Shown here: in pieces, positions 11,660 through 22,995 of the stretch | How positions within the stretch are numbered: the stretch's first letter is position 1 | Layout of the letters: the number at the start of each line of letters is the position of its first letter | NCBI RefSeq assembly: GCF_030272615.1 | Contig: NW_026728924.1 | Coordinates: forward strand, 1-64,000 | From: Cryptomeria japonica | Lineage: Eukaryota > Streptophyta > Pinopsida > Cupressales > Cupressaceae | Reading direction: 5' to 3' | Length of the DNA: 64,000 bases | Notes under the pieces: model-generated | The model's database searches: none | What the model was told of the DNA's origin: nothing | What the model saw: only the letters and a program-made list of their open reading frames with translations | Position numbers and translations under genes: made by a program

Positions 11660-12892
11660 TTGGCAAGAAGAATGCCAAGAGGAAAAGGAAAGTATAAAGG
11701 TAAACTTCCCTTGAAGTGCTTCTCCTGTAATAAAATAGGTCATATTGCATCTAGATGTCCCAACAATGACAAGAAAGATAACTTTAGAAGCTACAAGGAT
11801 AAGAACAAGAAGGAGTGCTATCTTGCAGAAGGAGTTACTGATGAAGAATTAGAAGGATCTGATGGAGATGGAATTGCATTTGTGGTAGTAAAGGAAGATA
11901 ACACAGAGGAAGGTGATATGGCACTGATTTCTAGTTCAAACCAGTATGGAGACTGGGTAATTGATAGTGGTTGCACTCACCACATAACCGATGACAGAAA
12001 CAAATTCCTTAGCATGGAGGATTGCAATGGAGGAACGATGAGATTCAGAAATGATGCTCCTTGTGCAGTAAAAGGTAAGAGATCCATAGCCCTAAATGAT
12101 AAAACAAATTGTGAAGATGTTTATTGGGTAGAAAGGATAAAATATAGTTTGTTAAGTGTTGCACAACTTAACAATAAGGGTTACCGGTTAGAATTCAATG
12201 AAGGAATATGCAAAATAAATGACAAATCAGGAAGTCTGATTGCTATCGGTAAACAGTCTAGAGGCAATATGTTTCACCTAGACACCACCATAGGTAGTTG
12301 TCTAATGGAAAAGGTAGAAGACAGTTGGTTGTGGCACAAAAGACTGTGTCATGTTAACTTTGATAGCATAGCAAAAGTCAGTAAGACTAAGTCTGTCAGA
12401 GGTATGCCTAATATTGTGAAACCTGAAAATGCTATGTGTAAAGAATGCCAACTAGGAAAGTTTATTAGGTCTAGTTTCAAATATTTTTCATCTAAAAATA
12501 TGCTGGAGTTAGTTCATACAAACCTTTGTGGTCCCATGAGAACCAAGAGTTTCTATGGAGACCGGTATTTCATGTTGTTTGTGGATGAATTCTCAAGAAT
12601 GATGTGGGCTATATTCTTGAAAGAAAAATCAGAAGCCTTTCACATGTTTAAAGTCTTCAAGGCTCAAGTAGAGAGAGGAATAGGTAAGAATATGAAATGT
12701 CTAAGATCAGATAGAGGAGGAGAGTTCACCTCTCAAGAGTTTATGAATTACTGTGAAGAACGGGGGATTATTAGACAGATGTCTGCACCTATAACACCTC
12801 AGCAAAATGGGGTTGCTGAAAGAAGAAACATAACTCTTATTGATTGTGTGAGGACTCTAATGATACAAAAGGATATTCCACATATCTTCTAG
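11660..12892 (+). pseudogene. Copia zinc knuckle, protease and integrase core
   Basis: This 410-codon open frame reads in order: a CCHC knuckle (CFSCNKIGHIASRC, residues 20-33), the aspartic protease active site WVIDSGCTHH (near residue 100), a pre-integrase zinc region (WHKRLCHVN and later CKECQLGK), and the integrase core. The catalytic triad position 1 is Asn instead of Asp (HTNLCGPM, residue 288, codon 12521-12523). Asp351 (LRSDRGG) and Glu387 (QNGVAERR) are present at D-35-E spacing. The frame ends at a TAG (12890-12892) where the family has Trp. The Asn and the stop both argue for an inactive integrase. Confidence 0.9.
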
Positions 12893-13600
12893 AGAGAATC
12901 AGTGAGCACTGTTGTGTACACCTTGAACCAGATACAGGTAAAGAAAGGGATAAATAAAACTCCCTATGAATTATGGTGTGGATACTCACCTAATGTCTAT
13001 TATTTCAAAGTATTTGGAAGCAGGTGCTATATTAAGAGGGATGAGTACTATGGAAAATTTGATCCCAAGAGTGATGAAGGAGCCTTCATAGGTTACTCCA
13101 CAAAGAGTAAAGCATACCGGTGTTTGAACAAAAGGACCAGTAAGATTGTGGAAAGTGCAAATGTCAGAGTAGATGAGTTCTCTGAGAAAAATAAATAGGA
13201 CATCAAGAGTGAACCAGAGGATTATAAAGGATTTGAGTACACTGCACCAGTCGAACTTGCTGAAGAGAATCCTGTTGTAGTGGAAAATGAAGAAGGTTGT
13301 GAAGTAGAACCTACACAACTAGTAGAATAATCTCCAAGAAATGAACTGGTACTAGCAAAGTATGTCTTAAATAACCACTCCGCTGAAAATATCATTGCTG
13401 ACAAAGATGTAAGAGTACTGACTAGAAGAAGAGAAAGAGAGAATGCATGTCTGCTCTCCATAATTGAGCCCAAAATAGAAAAGGAGGCTCTAAAAGATGA
13501 TGACTGGATCAAAGCCATGGAGGAGGAATTGGAGCAGATTGAGAAAAATGAAACTTGGACTCTAGTGCCCAGACCGGAAAACAAAAAATGTAATAGGTAC
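12893..13600 (+). pseudogene. Copia integrase C-terminal part and linker
   Basis: Directly in frame after the TAG at 12890, the reading continues with YTLNQIQVKKGINKTPYELW and VFGSRCYIKRDE, the usual end of Copia integrase. A linker toward reverse transcriptase follows (DDDWIKAMEEELEQIEKNET). Further stops occur at about 13196 and 13328, and the frame shifts near 13590. Confidence 0.85.
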
Positions 13601-14575
13601 CAAATGGGTGTTTAGAAACAAAATGGATGAAACTGGTCAAGTGGTAAGAAACAAAGCAAGATTAGTCTGCAAAGGCTATGCTCAGGAAGAAGGTTTGGAC
13701 TATGGAGAAACCTTTGCACCGGTGGCCAGGCTGGAAGGGGTCAGAATTTTGCTGGCCTATGCTACTTACAAAAATTTCAAAGTTTACCAAATGGATGTCA
13801 AATCGACATTCTTGAACGGTGTTTTAGAGGAGGAACTATACATAGAGAAACCAGAAGGGTTTGTATCTAAAGATGGAAGAAATATGGTATGCAGGTTGCA
13901 AAAGGATATGGGCTAAAACAAGCACCAAGAGCTTGGTATGAGAGGCTGCACTGATATCTATTAAGCATAGGGTTCAAGAGAACCAGTGATAACAGTAACC
14001 TATATCTAAAGACCGGAGAAGAAAGAAAACATTTAATTGCTGAAATCTTTGTAGATGGCATCATCTTTGGAGGAGATGATGAGATGAGCAAAGGCTTTGT
14101 AGAACAAATGAAGGAAAAATTTGAGATGTTCATGATCAGTGAGATAAAACTTTTCATCAGCCTGCAAGTCTCACAACTAAAGAATGGCATATTCATCAGC
14201 CAAACTAAGTACATAAGGGAAATTTTGAAGACTTTTGGAATGGAAGATTGCAAGCTCTCCAAAAATGATGAGGCTCATGAAGTGAATGAGACACTGTACC
14301 AATCCATTATTGGTAAGTTGCAGTATGCAGTACATAGTAGACCGAACATAGCACAAGTTGTTGGCTTGGTTGCCAGATTTTATGCAAATCCAAAAGAGAC
14401 TCATATGGTGGCAGTCAAGAGAATATTTAGATACCTAAAGGGGACTGATGAGTATGGTCTCTTGTATCCACACAAGGGGGACTTCATCTTAAGTGTCTTC
14501 ATTGATTCAGATTGGGTAGGGAACATTGATAACAGAAAAAGCGCTAGTGGAGGTGCATTTTTTTCTTGGAGATAG
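13601..14575 (+). pseudogene. Copia reverse transcriptase remnant
   Basis: The frame 13608-13916 shows [29 protein letters not shown] and [12 protein letters not shown], the first half of a Copia RT. After a frameshift the second half follows, with the catalytic box reading FVDGIIFGG (about 14048-14070) where active enzymes have YVDD. The second catalytic Asp is therefore Gly. KYIREILKTFGMEDC and YLKGTDEYGL follow, then DSDWVGN leading into RNase H. It is catalytically dead by both frameshift and active-site loss. Confidence 0.9.
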
Positions 14576-14969
14576 GATTGTGTCATGGACAAGCAAGAAA
14601 GAAAACTACATCTCTCAATCCTTAGCTAAGGAAGAGTATGTGGCTGCTATAATCAACTGCACACAGATAGTATGGTTCAAGCAATTATTGGAAGGTATCC
14701 AACAAAAGGTGACTGGATCGATAGTGATTCACTGTGACAATACCAGTGCCATCGACATATCCAAGAATCTGGTGATGCATTCCAAGACAAAGCATATATC
14801 TATCAAATATCACTATCTTAGAGAACAAGTTCAAGAAAAGAAAGTGAGGTTGGAGTATATACCAACAAAAGAGCAGGTGGTTGATATCTTCACCAAGCCA
14901 CTACAGAAGGATACCTTTGACTACCTCAGAGGTAAGCTAGGGGTGATGGCCCTACTTGCAGTAAAGTAG
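14526..14969 (+). pseudogene. Copia RNase H remnant
   Basis: After another one-base shift the RNase H domain continues: VSWTSKKENYISQSLAKEEY, IHCDNTSAIDISKN and HIPV-like KHISIKYHYLREQV, ending TKPLQKDTFDYLRGKLGV. The Glu of the AKEEY box and the Asp of CDNTSA are kept. It is the last domain before the 3' non-coding region and purine tract. Confidence 0.88.
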
Positions 14970-15302
14970 GTAAAAAGGGCTCTATATCAATCTGGTATGA
15001 TTTCTTTATGAAAAATCTCTAAGACTAGATAGATAAGTGTGGACTACTCCAGTTAGGGGGAGTAGTCCTGATTAGTGTACTAAAATACATCTTTGGCATT
15101 GTTGTCAAAGGGGGAGATATGATTATTGTTTGAGCATTGGTAAGTAGTGATTGAGATGAAGTTGCTAAAATGGAGTATTACTAGTGTTAGGGGAGATATT
15201 CATTACTCAGAGAAGAAGTAATGACCGGTACAGAAATAAATAAAGAAATGAAGAAAGTACACGCAATTGATAAGATAGATTCTGAAGTGTTCCCATCAAT
15301 GC

Positions 15303-15315
15303 CAAAGGGGGAGAT
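15303..15315 (+). other. Copia polypurine tract
   Basis: caaagggggagat lies immediately before the TGTTGG that starts the 3' LTR, the expected plus-strand priming site. A similar aaagggggagat string occurs at about 15107-15118. Confidence 0.85.
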
Positions 15316-17364
15316 TGTTGGCATTGACAAAACCGGTTAATCTAGAGAATTGGTATATGCACCGAGATTTGTCGTTGATGTCTAACACTGACCGGTGGAG
15401 TGGTATCAATGGAGTGCAGTAGTAAAAGTGATGAATTGTAAACACATGGAAACAACATAAGAGACCGATGACCAAGGTTCAATCAACTCAAGGGAAGACA
15501 AACTAAGCTAATCGGTCTGTCACTTAAGAAGATCGGTGTTGAGGTCACATCTTTAGGTTGGTCATTCTGATGATGATGAAGTCACAAAAGGTGACTTAGG
15601 AAAGAAGGCTTGAGGTTGTATGCAAACCAGAGCCTCATTGGCATACATGAAAATAGACTTGAAGTAAGCACAACAAACCCACAATCAACGATTGAACTGG
15701 TAATGTAGAGTGCAGTGGTATATCAGTACACCAATGAGGAAGAAGGAAGATAGGTGATCATCATAAATCTCGGAGTAGTGATCAGTTATTCAATTGCGGT
15801 GGCAAAAGGTGAGTTGGTGAGATTATGTCTACGCCAAACTAAAGGTTGGTGAAGTCAAATTCAGTCATCATGCAATTAAGCCATGATTACTTGTGGATTT
15901 TTTGGTTCACATTTATAAAATTGAACACGACCCAGAAGTCAATATTTTTTAGGGATGCAGTGGAAGAATTGGTTGAGTAGTTGGTATAATTGTTGCATGG
16001 TGTGCAGAGAAAGAGCGGGAATATTTGAATTCTAAATCTACCAAAATCTGTGATTGCATTGATTAAGGAAACACCCGAAGGTGATGACAAAGAATGTATA
16101 AAGTATTTTTAGTTCATTCAAAATATTCTTGATCGTAAAATTTGCAAAGTACAGATCATGTTGAAGGTGATCCAAAAAGTGCAGAGTAGAATGTGAGGAA
16201 GTGCTAAAAGATTTTAGCAGAGTAGAGAGTGTATGAGGTAGACCAGAAGAGTGTAGAGTCGAGGGTAAAGAGGATCGAGCGAGTGTAGAGCTGAGGGTAA
16301 AGAGGACCGACTGAGTGTAGAGACGAGGGTAAGAGGACCAATAGAGTGCAGAGATGAGGGTCAGAGAACTGATAGAGTGTAGAGCCGAAGGTACAAGCAG
16401 AAAACTGGTGTTGCACAAAGCAAACACAACCGATATGAATAGAGTATGATTTTCATTGTAATCTGATCAAGCTATCAGTAGCTACTCCAGTAGATCATCT
16501 TTATGTTGCTTTTTAACCATTGCAACTCAAAATCCCTTAACTGGGTGGACTTTTATAGGTCCCATTGTAAAATCCCTTAACCGAGTGTCATCTTAGTTGA
16601 TGATCCTAAGACCTTTAACAAGGCTACCTTTAGCAGGGTAAAGTCACTGACAGGCCTTAATCAAAATCCCTTACCCGGGTGGCACCTAATAGTGTCTTTG
16701 TAACCTCCTAATAGGGATGGCTCTTTACCAAGTGTACTCTGGAAGAGTACAAATTTTGTGAGTTCCTACTCACACCATGGTTTTCTCTCGTTTGGGTTTC
16801 CACGAGATAAATCTTGGTGTCACTATGTATCTTTTCATGCATGCATATTCTTCTGCAGTAATTGTGTTCGGTGTGGAGCCTGATCAGTCTCCAAGTGGGA
16901 GATTGTTGAAATGTGGCGACTGATCAGCAAAGTACTGTACAGTCAGCACGTATCCTCGCACGTACCGACATTGTAATAAAACCCTAAAAAGGCCGACTTT
17001 GTTTATTGCCCTAAAAACGCATGTTATAAGTGGCTGGGATGCTTAAGGCATTGTAAGGTTGATGTACTATTTTTGCTGGATAATAAGAAAGATTGGACGG
17101 CTGTGTATGGTGGACGTAACCCATTCTGGGTGAACCACGTTAAATCTCTGTGTTATCTGTGTCCTGTTTTATTTCTTTATCTTTTGTATTTAAATCTGCA
17201 TATAATTGTTAGTTCATATTTGCTTCGGATCTGCTTGAAACCCTAACAAATTGCTTATATTGATGAATGTTAAGTTAGTGCAAACTTGAGTTAAAAGTTT
17301 ATTTGTGCAAAACTGGTAAAGTGTTGATTCACCCCTCCCCTCTCAGCACCGGTTGGGACTAACA
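15316..17364 (+). repeat. Copia 3' LTR, interrupted by a solo LTR
   Basis: It starts TGTTGGCATTG and ends GGGACTAACA and matches the 5' LTR throughout, except for a clean 384-base insertion at 16865-17248. The minisatellite copy is at about 16235-16400. Confidence 0.9.
16865..17248 (+). mobile_element. Solo-LTR-like insertion with perfect 5-bp duplication
   Basis: The inserted sequence begins TGTTCGG and ends CCCTAACA. It is flanked by AATTG on both sides (16860-16864 and 17249-17253), while the uninterrupted 5' LTR has one AATTG. This is the signature of LTR-retrotransposon integration followed by LTR-LTR recombination, or of a very short LTR element. About 30 bases in, aagtgggagattgttg resembles a polypurine tract plus LTR start, which is odd inside an LTR. 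A relative lies at 21323-21741. Confidence 0.85.
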
Positions 17365-17885
17365 GTCCCTTGAGTTGTATTGTAGTAGATAGGGCAATAG
17401 GATTTGCTAAAGATGACAACATGTGTTTATTATGCAATGAAACCATTTCATTTGTTGTGAATAGATGTTTTGATGGTAAGAAAATAAAGTGTTTTGTAGA
17501 GGTGAGCGATGAACTTGACTGAGCCATTAGAAGTTGTTAGTCTACAATTGTAGGTTTTGTATTTTGCAAATTTGAGAGAAGTGCACGAAAAGCAATTTGG
17601 GCAGGTTGCTCTCCAATTTGACGAAATATTTTATTCAATGAACTATAATTGTTGTGAAGCTATGTTGTAGTGTCCCTCCATAAGAAGTTGAAGCATACAT
17701 TGGAATGTCCTTGACAGGTGGTAGTTAGCCCAAGTCACCAAAGAGCATGATTGAGCATCCTCCAAATGGGATTTGGTTGTGGGTAGGCAATGCCTCATGC
17801 AACCTCTTATCAATGCATTGTATCAACTTTGGATCAATGAAGATCATTTCACCAATTAGAATATCACGAATGAAGTACATGCTTT
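17365..17885 (-). pseudogene. Helitron helicase remnant, middle part
   Basis: This is the upstream half of the helicase at 8735-9188. On the minus strand it reads IDPKLIQCIDKRLHEA, then GGCSIMLFGDLG followed by a stop and LPPVKD (the GDxxQLPPV helicase motif with Gln mutated to stop), and later SLHNKHMLSSLANPIAL. It runs out at about 17885, where the 65-bp segment shared with 5924 and the GA-rich array begin. The Walker A part is missing. Frameshifts and stops show it is dead. Confidence 0.82.
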
Positions 17886-17954
17886 CTTGGAAGTGATAGC
17901 TTCAAATGAACTATGCATCCACTTATAAGGATGCAAACATTGTTGAAATAAAAC

Positions 17955-18124
17955 CTTTGAATAGGGAGATATAGGGATAGAAAGAGAGATAAATAGGAGG
18001 AGAGAGAGAGTGGAATGGAGATAGAGATAGAAATGGAGATGTAGGAGAGGGATATGGGGATAGGAGGAATATATAAGGCTCGAGAGAAGAGCTCGAGATA
18101 GATAGAGAAGAAATAGATAAATAT

Positions 18125-18211
<87 letters not shown>

Positions 18212-18558
18212 TATGAAGGGAAACAGATAGAGAGAGCGAGAGAGGGATAGATAGAGACAAAGATACAAATAAATAAAGAGATAGAAATGGAGATATAGAG
18301 ATATAGAAGAAGAGGAATAGGGAGAGATAAAGACAAAGATATGGGAGGATAAAGTGACATGGATACATATGGAAAGATAAATGGCTAGAAAGAGGTATAA
18401 ATATACAGATAGATAAGGGGGATAGAGAGGAGTGAGAGAGGGAGAGATGGGTACAAATGAATATATAGTAGGGAAAAGGGAGAGGAGGAAGGGAAAGAAA
18501 TAGATAGAGGATCATGATATAGAGATAGGGATATAGAGATAGACAAAGATATGGATAG
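17955..18558. repeat. GA-rich array with CA/GC and pure GA tracts
   Basis: Degenerate gagatagagata repeats contain a CA-rich tract with CGCGCG at about 18127-18169, then pure GA to about 18208. The minus-strand Ser-Leu-Tyr-Ile frames (up to 219 codons) are translations of the repeat, not genes. Confidence 0.9.
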
Positions 18559-19587
18559 TGTATACACCTAAAAATGGTCTGAAGATAATTAATTAAATAA
18601 ATAATTATTTAATTAATCTCCCTTCCCAATTTAATTGAATTCACTAAGCAATTTGATTAAATTTCCCCTTTCATCTACTTATTAATAAATCTAAGGATTT
18701 ATTTAATAGGTTCATTTCATTTCATCCCCTTTAATTAATTAATTCCCTCCATCAAAATCATTTCTTCTAAATCCCCTAATTAATTAAAACAAATCAATTA
18801 TGAGTTGCTGAAATTAATTAGCGTTTCCATATTATTTGAATTTCTAAATTCAAATTCTCCTAACTTCTACCACTTCTAAACCTAACCCATTCTACCTACC
18901 ACCATGTCCCCTTTCATCCAACATCTTCTAGAACCTTGTGACACTTGTCACTAAGTGTTCCCTTTCATCTAACCTCTTTTAGAAGCCTCTTGACACTTGT
19001 CACCATAGAGATGACAGATGTTACCTTTAATCCAACCCCCTTTGCCATCCTCCTCCAATTTAACCATTGATATCTTCAGATTAACCTTGACCATTGATTC
19101 TTGCCACTTCACCCCTAGCCTTGGGAAATCCTATAAATAAACCTCATTTTGGAGCACAAATGGTTCCAATTTCATATGATTTTTGCATATCATTCGATTC
19201 ATATCACTTGCATTCAAGCATTGTTACTATAGGCATCTAGCTTTTAGTTTATCATTCTTAGCAATGTTATCATGTTCAATTTTAGCTTAATTGCATCTTC
19301 ATTCTAGCTTATTTTCTAGAATAATCATGAACTCATATAGCTTAATCATGCTATTCTTGCTGGATCATGCATCTTCATCATTCAAATCCTCCATCTAAGT
19401 GTAGCCAAGTCACTGGAATATGCATAATCAGATCTGAGAGCATTTTCATACTCACATTTACTAGGAGGTAATAAGTTGATTAGCTATGGTTTTGTCTTTC
19501 ATTGTTTTAATTCACTAACCATTTCTTGTAATGATTTATTGAGTGCATTATGTTTGCAGGTACAGGTACACTTCACAGAGCACGACA
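18559..19587 (+). repeat. Gypsy 5' LTR
   Basis: It starts TGTATACACC, contains AT-rich aattaattaaat repeats, a TATA box near 19132 and direct repeats of the ccctttcatctaac / gacacttgtcac words, and ends AGCACGACA. It is 1029 bases long. Confidence 0.92.
19131..19140 (+). promoter_or_regulatory. TATA box of the Gypsy LTR
   Basis: ctataaataa follows ttgggaaatc and is kept in the 3' LTR at about 28288-28297. It is the only strong TATA box in the LTR and fits the U3 promoter. Confidence 0.6.
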
Positions 19588-19610
19588 TTTTAGCGCCCAT
19601 CATGAGGCCA
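19588..19610 (+). other. Gypsy primer-site region
   Basis: Directly after the LTR the sequence reads ttttagcgcccatcatgagg. Many plant Gypsy elements have a similar tggcgccca string in this position. I cannot assign the priming tRNA with confidence. Confidence 0.5.
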
Positions 19611-19679
19611 AAATCATCACTTTTGGCCTCTTAATCTTTAGCAAACTTCATCTCTATCCGGCTCTGCTTCAGATATTCA

Positions 19680-21185
19680 TACGAGTTGCCTTTTCAGATT
19701 GTATGAACTTCCTTTCAGTCTAGGATGACACCTCATCCTGACTCGTACTAGGTATAATTATGTGTCGTACGAGCTTCTAAGTTGAAAATTCTTTATTCGT
19801 ACTAGGTCTAAAGTTGTGTCGTACGAGTCTATTTCTTGCAAATTATTTACTCATACTAACCATAATTCTGTGTCGTACGAGCTGGTTTTGGCTCGTGTCA
19901 GAGATCTAAATTTGTGTCGTACTAACTAGAAATTTGTGTCGTATGAGTCTCTGGTTCTGTGATTTTTTTTAACAGACTGCATGTTAGGGTTTTTTATTCT
20001 AATCTGAAATTTTCTAACATTAACTCTGATCTGTTTATGAGATTTTTGCAGCCTAACTCTTTTCTGCAGGACGCTTGTCAAAGATACGCTTGTCAAAGAC
20101 AAATTTCAAAAACACAATCATGACTACTAATGAATTTTTGTAGGTTGCCTAAGGATTCAACAAAAACTTTGTGTATTCATTACAGTTTTCTAGGCACATT
20201 TCAATTTGGGCTTAAAGAAATGAACAACTATGTCTTTCGTGTCTTTGATGATAGACGAGTATGCTCTCACCTTTCTTAGGTGATCAGAAAGCTAGACTCA
20301 TCTTTTTCTTTCATTAGTGCATTTCTTTAGCAGGCCTGCCCTCCCAAGGAGTGATAACTCTTATCCCTTAAGGCCAGTGAGAGGGGAACGACCTAAGTGG
20401 GAATGACTAACGCCAAGTAATCCAACCCACTATAAAATAAATGTGTTTTTGATGAAAATCAAAGCAACGATAGTGCTCGGGAATAACTCTCCTCCATTCC
20501 TTTGGGTATATCAAACCTTGGTTTTCAAGACTGGGAGACCTCTTAATTGAGTTTATACCCTGACGCATCGAATGGATCCCTTACTAGTTCTAGTTAAAAT
20601 AGAAGCTACCTGATTCACCTCTGAAAGGGTGATAATATTTGTGCAAGAGAGATAGTAACTCTCCCAAGACACTTGCCATATCGTGCCCCCATTAGCGTTT
20701 GGAGTCGGATAATACGATGTTGAGAATCCATTGCGTGAGACTCAGTGGCCATATTCTAATTAGCTATTGGGTGTGTACCTAAGTCAGCAAGCAAAGGTTT
20801 TCATTCTTAGCCAATTTCCTTAGGGTTTAGCTTGATTGGAGTCATTTATCACATCATGTGTTGCTGTGTATTCATCCCTAAATCGACAAATTAGACATCC
20901 AAAAACTGGAAGACATAAGCAAAAACATTAAACTTCAGTTATCAAAAGTTCAACCAAACAAACATTTTTATCTCTATCTGGTTATCTGTCGTACGAACCT
21001 GTTTGCATAAAATCTTGTGTCGTGCTAAACAACATTCTATGTCATACAAGTCATCTATTTTGTCGTATGGTTCAAAAAAGTGTGTCATACGAGCCTCTAC
21101 TTTTTACATGAAAAATTTTTCTTTGTCGTACAGACTCATATCTTGTGTCGTTCTAAGCTGCATATCTTGTCATACGAAACTTTGC
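19680..21185 (+). repeat. Dispersed TCGTACGA palindrome motifs in the Gypsy leader
   Basis: The string ttgtgtcgtacgag and its variants recur about a dozen times in two clusters (19680-19955 and 20985-21185). The exact palindrome TCGTACGA is at 19765, 19819, 19873 and 20989. Variants include tcatacga and tcgtatga. Spacing is about 20-60 bases. The stretch between the clusters has no obvious coding sequence and would be leader or lost gag. Confidence 0.7.
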
Positions 21186-21322
21186 ATTTGTCAGTCCAGA
21201 GCTGTGTCATGCATGTCTCTCTCAGATTTGTCATTTCTGCCTGATCAATTTGCAGTAAACATAGACACCTGTTATCTATCAATCTATGCTTAGATTGTCA
21301 TCTTGGTTCACTTGGTCAAATA

Positions 21323-21741
21323 TGTTTGGTGTGGAGCCTAATCAATCTCCAAGTGGGAGATTGTTGATATGTGGCGACGAATAAGCAAAGTACTGTACAC
21401 TCAGCATGTATCCTTGCCCCCAAGAAATTTTTTTTTGCCATTTTTTTGTTGATGAAAACCGAAATTGTAATAAAACCCTAAAAAGGCCGACTTTGTTTGT
21501 TGCCCTAAAAATGCATGTTATAAGTGGTTGGAATGCTTAAGGCATTGTAAGGTTGATGTACTATTTTGCTGGATAATAAGAAAGATTGGACGACTGCATA
21601 TGGTGGACGTAACCCATTCTAGGTGAACCACGTTAAATCTCCTTGTTATCTATGTCATGTTTTATTCCTTTATCTTTTGTATTTAAATCTGCATATAATT
21701 GTTAGTTTATATTTGCTTTGGATTTGCTTGAAACCCTAACA
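21323..21741 (+). mobile_element. Second solo-LTR-like copy inside the Gypsy leader
   Basis: It starts TGTTTGGTGTGG and ends CCCTAACA, matching 16865-17248 almost end to end apart from a T-rich insert of about 35 bases near 21420. Flanks are aaata and aagtt, so no target-site duplication is visible. It carries the same aagtgggagattgttg string. Confidence 0.75.
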
Positions 21742-22139
21742 AAGTTATCATCCATCAAAATCAGACTTTAGAAAATATACACCTTAATATTTTCAAGTGC
21801 TCACCCTCAACACGTTCAAGATCTAAACATCTCAAAGTGCATTATCACCCTCTTAGGTAAATTAATCACTCAAACATAGTTTCTCATCAGGATTTATCAT
21901 CCTTTATCACGAAACTGAAATGTTTGGTCAGGATAATCTTGTCCCACATTGTAGGATATATCGTTCCTACTGGACTTGGTTCTTATCAAATCATCATCAT
22001 TGCACTCCTAAACCGAAGATCGAAAAACTTGCAAACTTTTGAACACTTGAATTATGTTTGCATGGCCTATCATTCTAGTGTATCTATCTTGACAGTTGAT
22101 CACTTATCAAAACAACTTTTAGACAATTGAACCCCTGAA

Positions 22140-22508
22140 ATGAAAACAGAAACATTTGAAATAGCTGAAGATCATATCAACATGACATACCAAAGAAAAA
22201 TACAAGTAACAAGCCAACATATCAGAGAAATCAAACAAGTCCAAAATCAAAATCCAACTATGTTAAAACCTCACAAGGATTTAAATACATCTCAAAAGAA
22301 AGGTGGCTCTTTTATGCACCTCTTAAAAATATCCCTAAAGGATTTGGCTAAAGAAGATCAAAATCGTACACCTATGTCTAGCAATGGCTCATCCCCTCAT
22401 AAGCAAATTGACGCTCCAAAGGCATCTATTCCTACACCTCCTAAAAGCTTGCAAGAATCTTCCATAGCATTATCACCAAAGAATATATCCAAAGATGAAG
22501 TTCCCTAA
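22140..22508 (+). pseudogene. Gypsy gag/spacer remnant
   Basis: This 122-codon frame is rich in Lys, Ser and Pro, with SFMHLLKISLKDLAKED resembling the segment that links gag to protease in plant Gypsy polyproteins. The main gag capsid domain and zinc knuckle are not visible between 21742 and 22140. The assignment rests mostly on position. Confidence 0.5.
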
Positions 22509-22589
22509 GGGATATCCATAATTGCCATCAAACCTATTTCAGAGGATCCTATTCAAAGCTCATCTCCGTCATATCCAAGCATTAATGCA

Positions 22590-22995
22590 TTGCAGCATCC
22601 CCATAACGCTCTCTTACAAATTGAAGCCCTCATTCATAGAATGCTTGTTAAACGAGTCCTAATAGATGGGGGAGCTAGCTTGAACATTTGCTCTTTGATT
22701 CTTGTCCGTACTCTAGGTTATTCAGAAGATACAGTTGATCCCCAGAAAAAGATAAAAATCAGAGCACATAATGAAGAAGAACATTACTCTAAAGGAATTG
22801 TGGTTTACCCATCATAGTGGGACCTTTGCAGAAGGACATAGCATGCCAAGTTCTAGACATGGACCTACCATACAATATACTCTTCGGGAGATCATGGATT
22901 CAGGACATACAAGCTATTACATCAACATGTCATCAATGCTTAAAATTTCCATACTATGGATAGGAAATCACAATATCGGTAGACTCAAATCCATC
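22590..22995 (+). pseudogene. Gypsy aspartic protease remnant
   Basis: Frame 22590-22817 shows VLIDGGASLNICSL, the retropepsin active site (D-G/S-G-A), followed by TLGYSEDTVDP and IRAHNEEEHYSKGIVV. At about 22815 the frame shifts by one base and continues as GPLQKDIACQVLDMDLPYN, GRSWIQDIQAITSTCHQC and KFPYYGIGNH, the end of the protease fold in this Gypsy clade. The break makes it non-functional. Confidence 0.85.

Larger units (their letters stand above)
9189..17364 (+). mobile_element. Copia LTR retrotransposon inserted in a Helitron helicase
   Basis: Two long terminal repeats (9189-10839 and 15316-17364) start TGTTGGCATTG and end GGGACTAACA. They flank a tRNA-Met primer site, gag, protease, integrase, reverse transcriptase and RNase H in Copia order, and a purine tract. 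Flanking pentamers are gtcaa and gtccc, so only three of five bases agree as a target-site duplication. Over the first 150 bases the LTRs differ at roughly one position in eight by eye, implying an old insertion. Every coding segment is broken. Confidence 0.93.
17365..18558 (-). mobile_element. Helitron A, middle part
   Basis: It resumes after the Copia 3' LTR with helicase sequence, then the roughly 65-bp shared segment (17895-17962), then a GA-rich array up to the Gypsy 5' LTR at 18559. The array continues on the other side of the Gypsy element at 28744. Confidence 0.7.

Noticed and set aside
9184-17369. A perfect target-site duplication for the first Copia element
   Set aside because: Flanks are gtcaa and gtccc. 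They share only three of five bases, so the duplication is not claimed as perfect.
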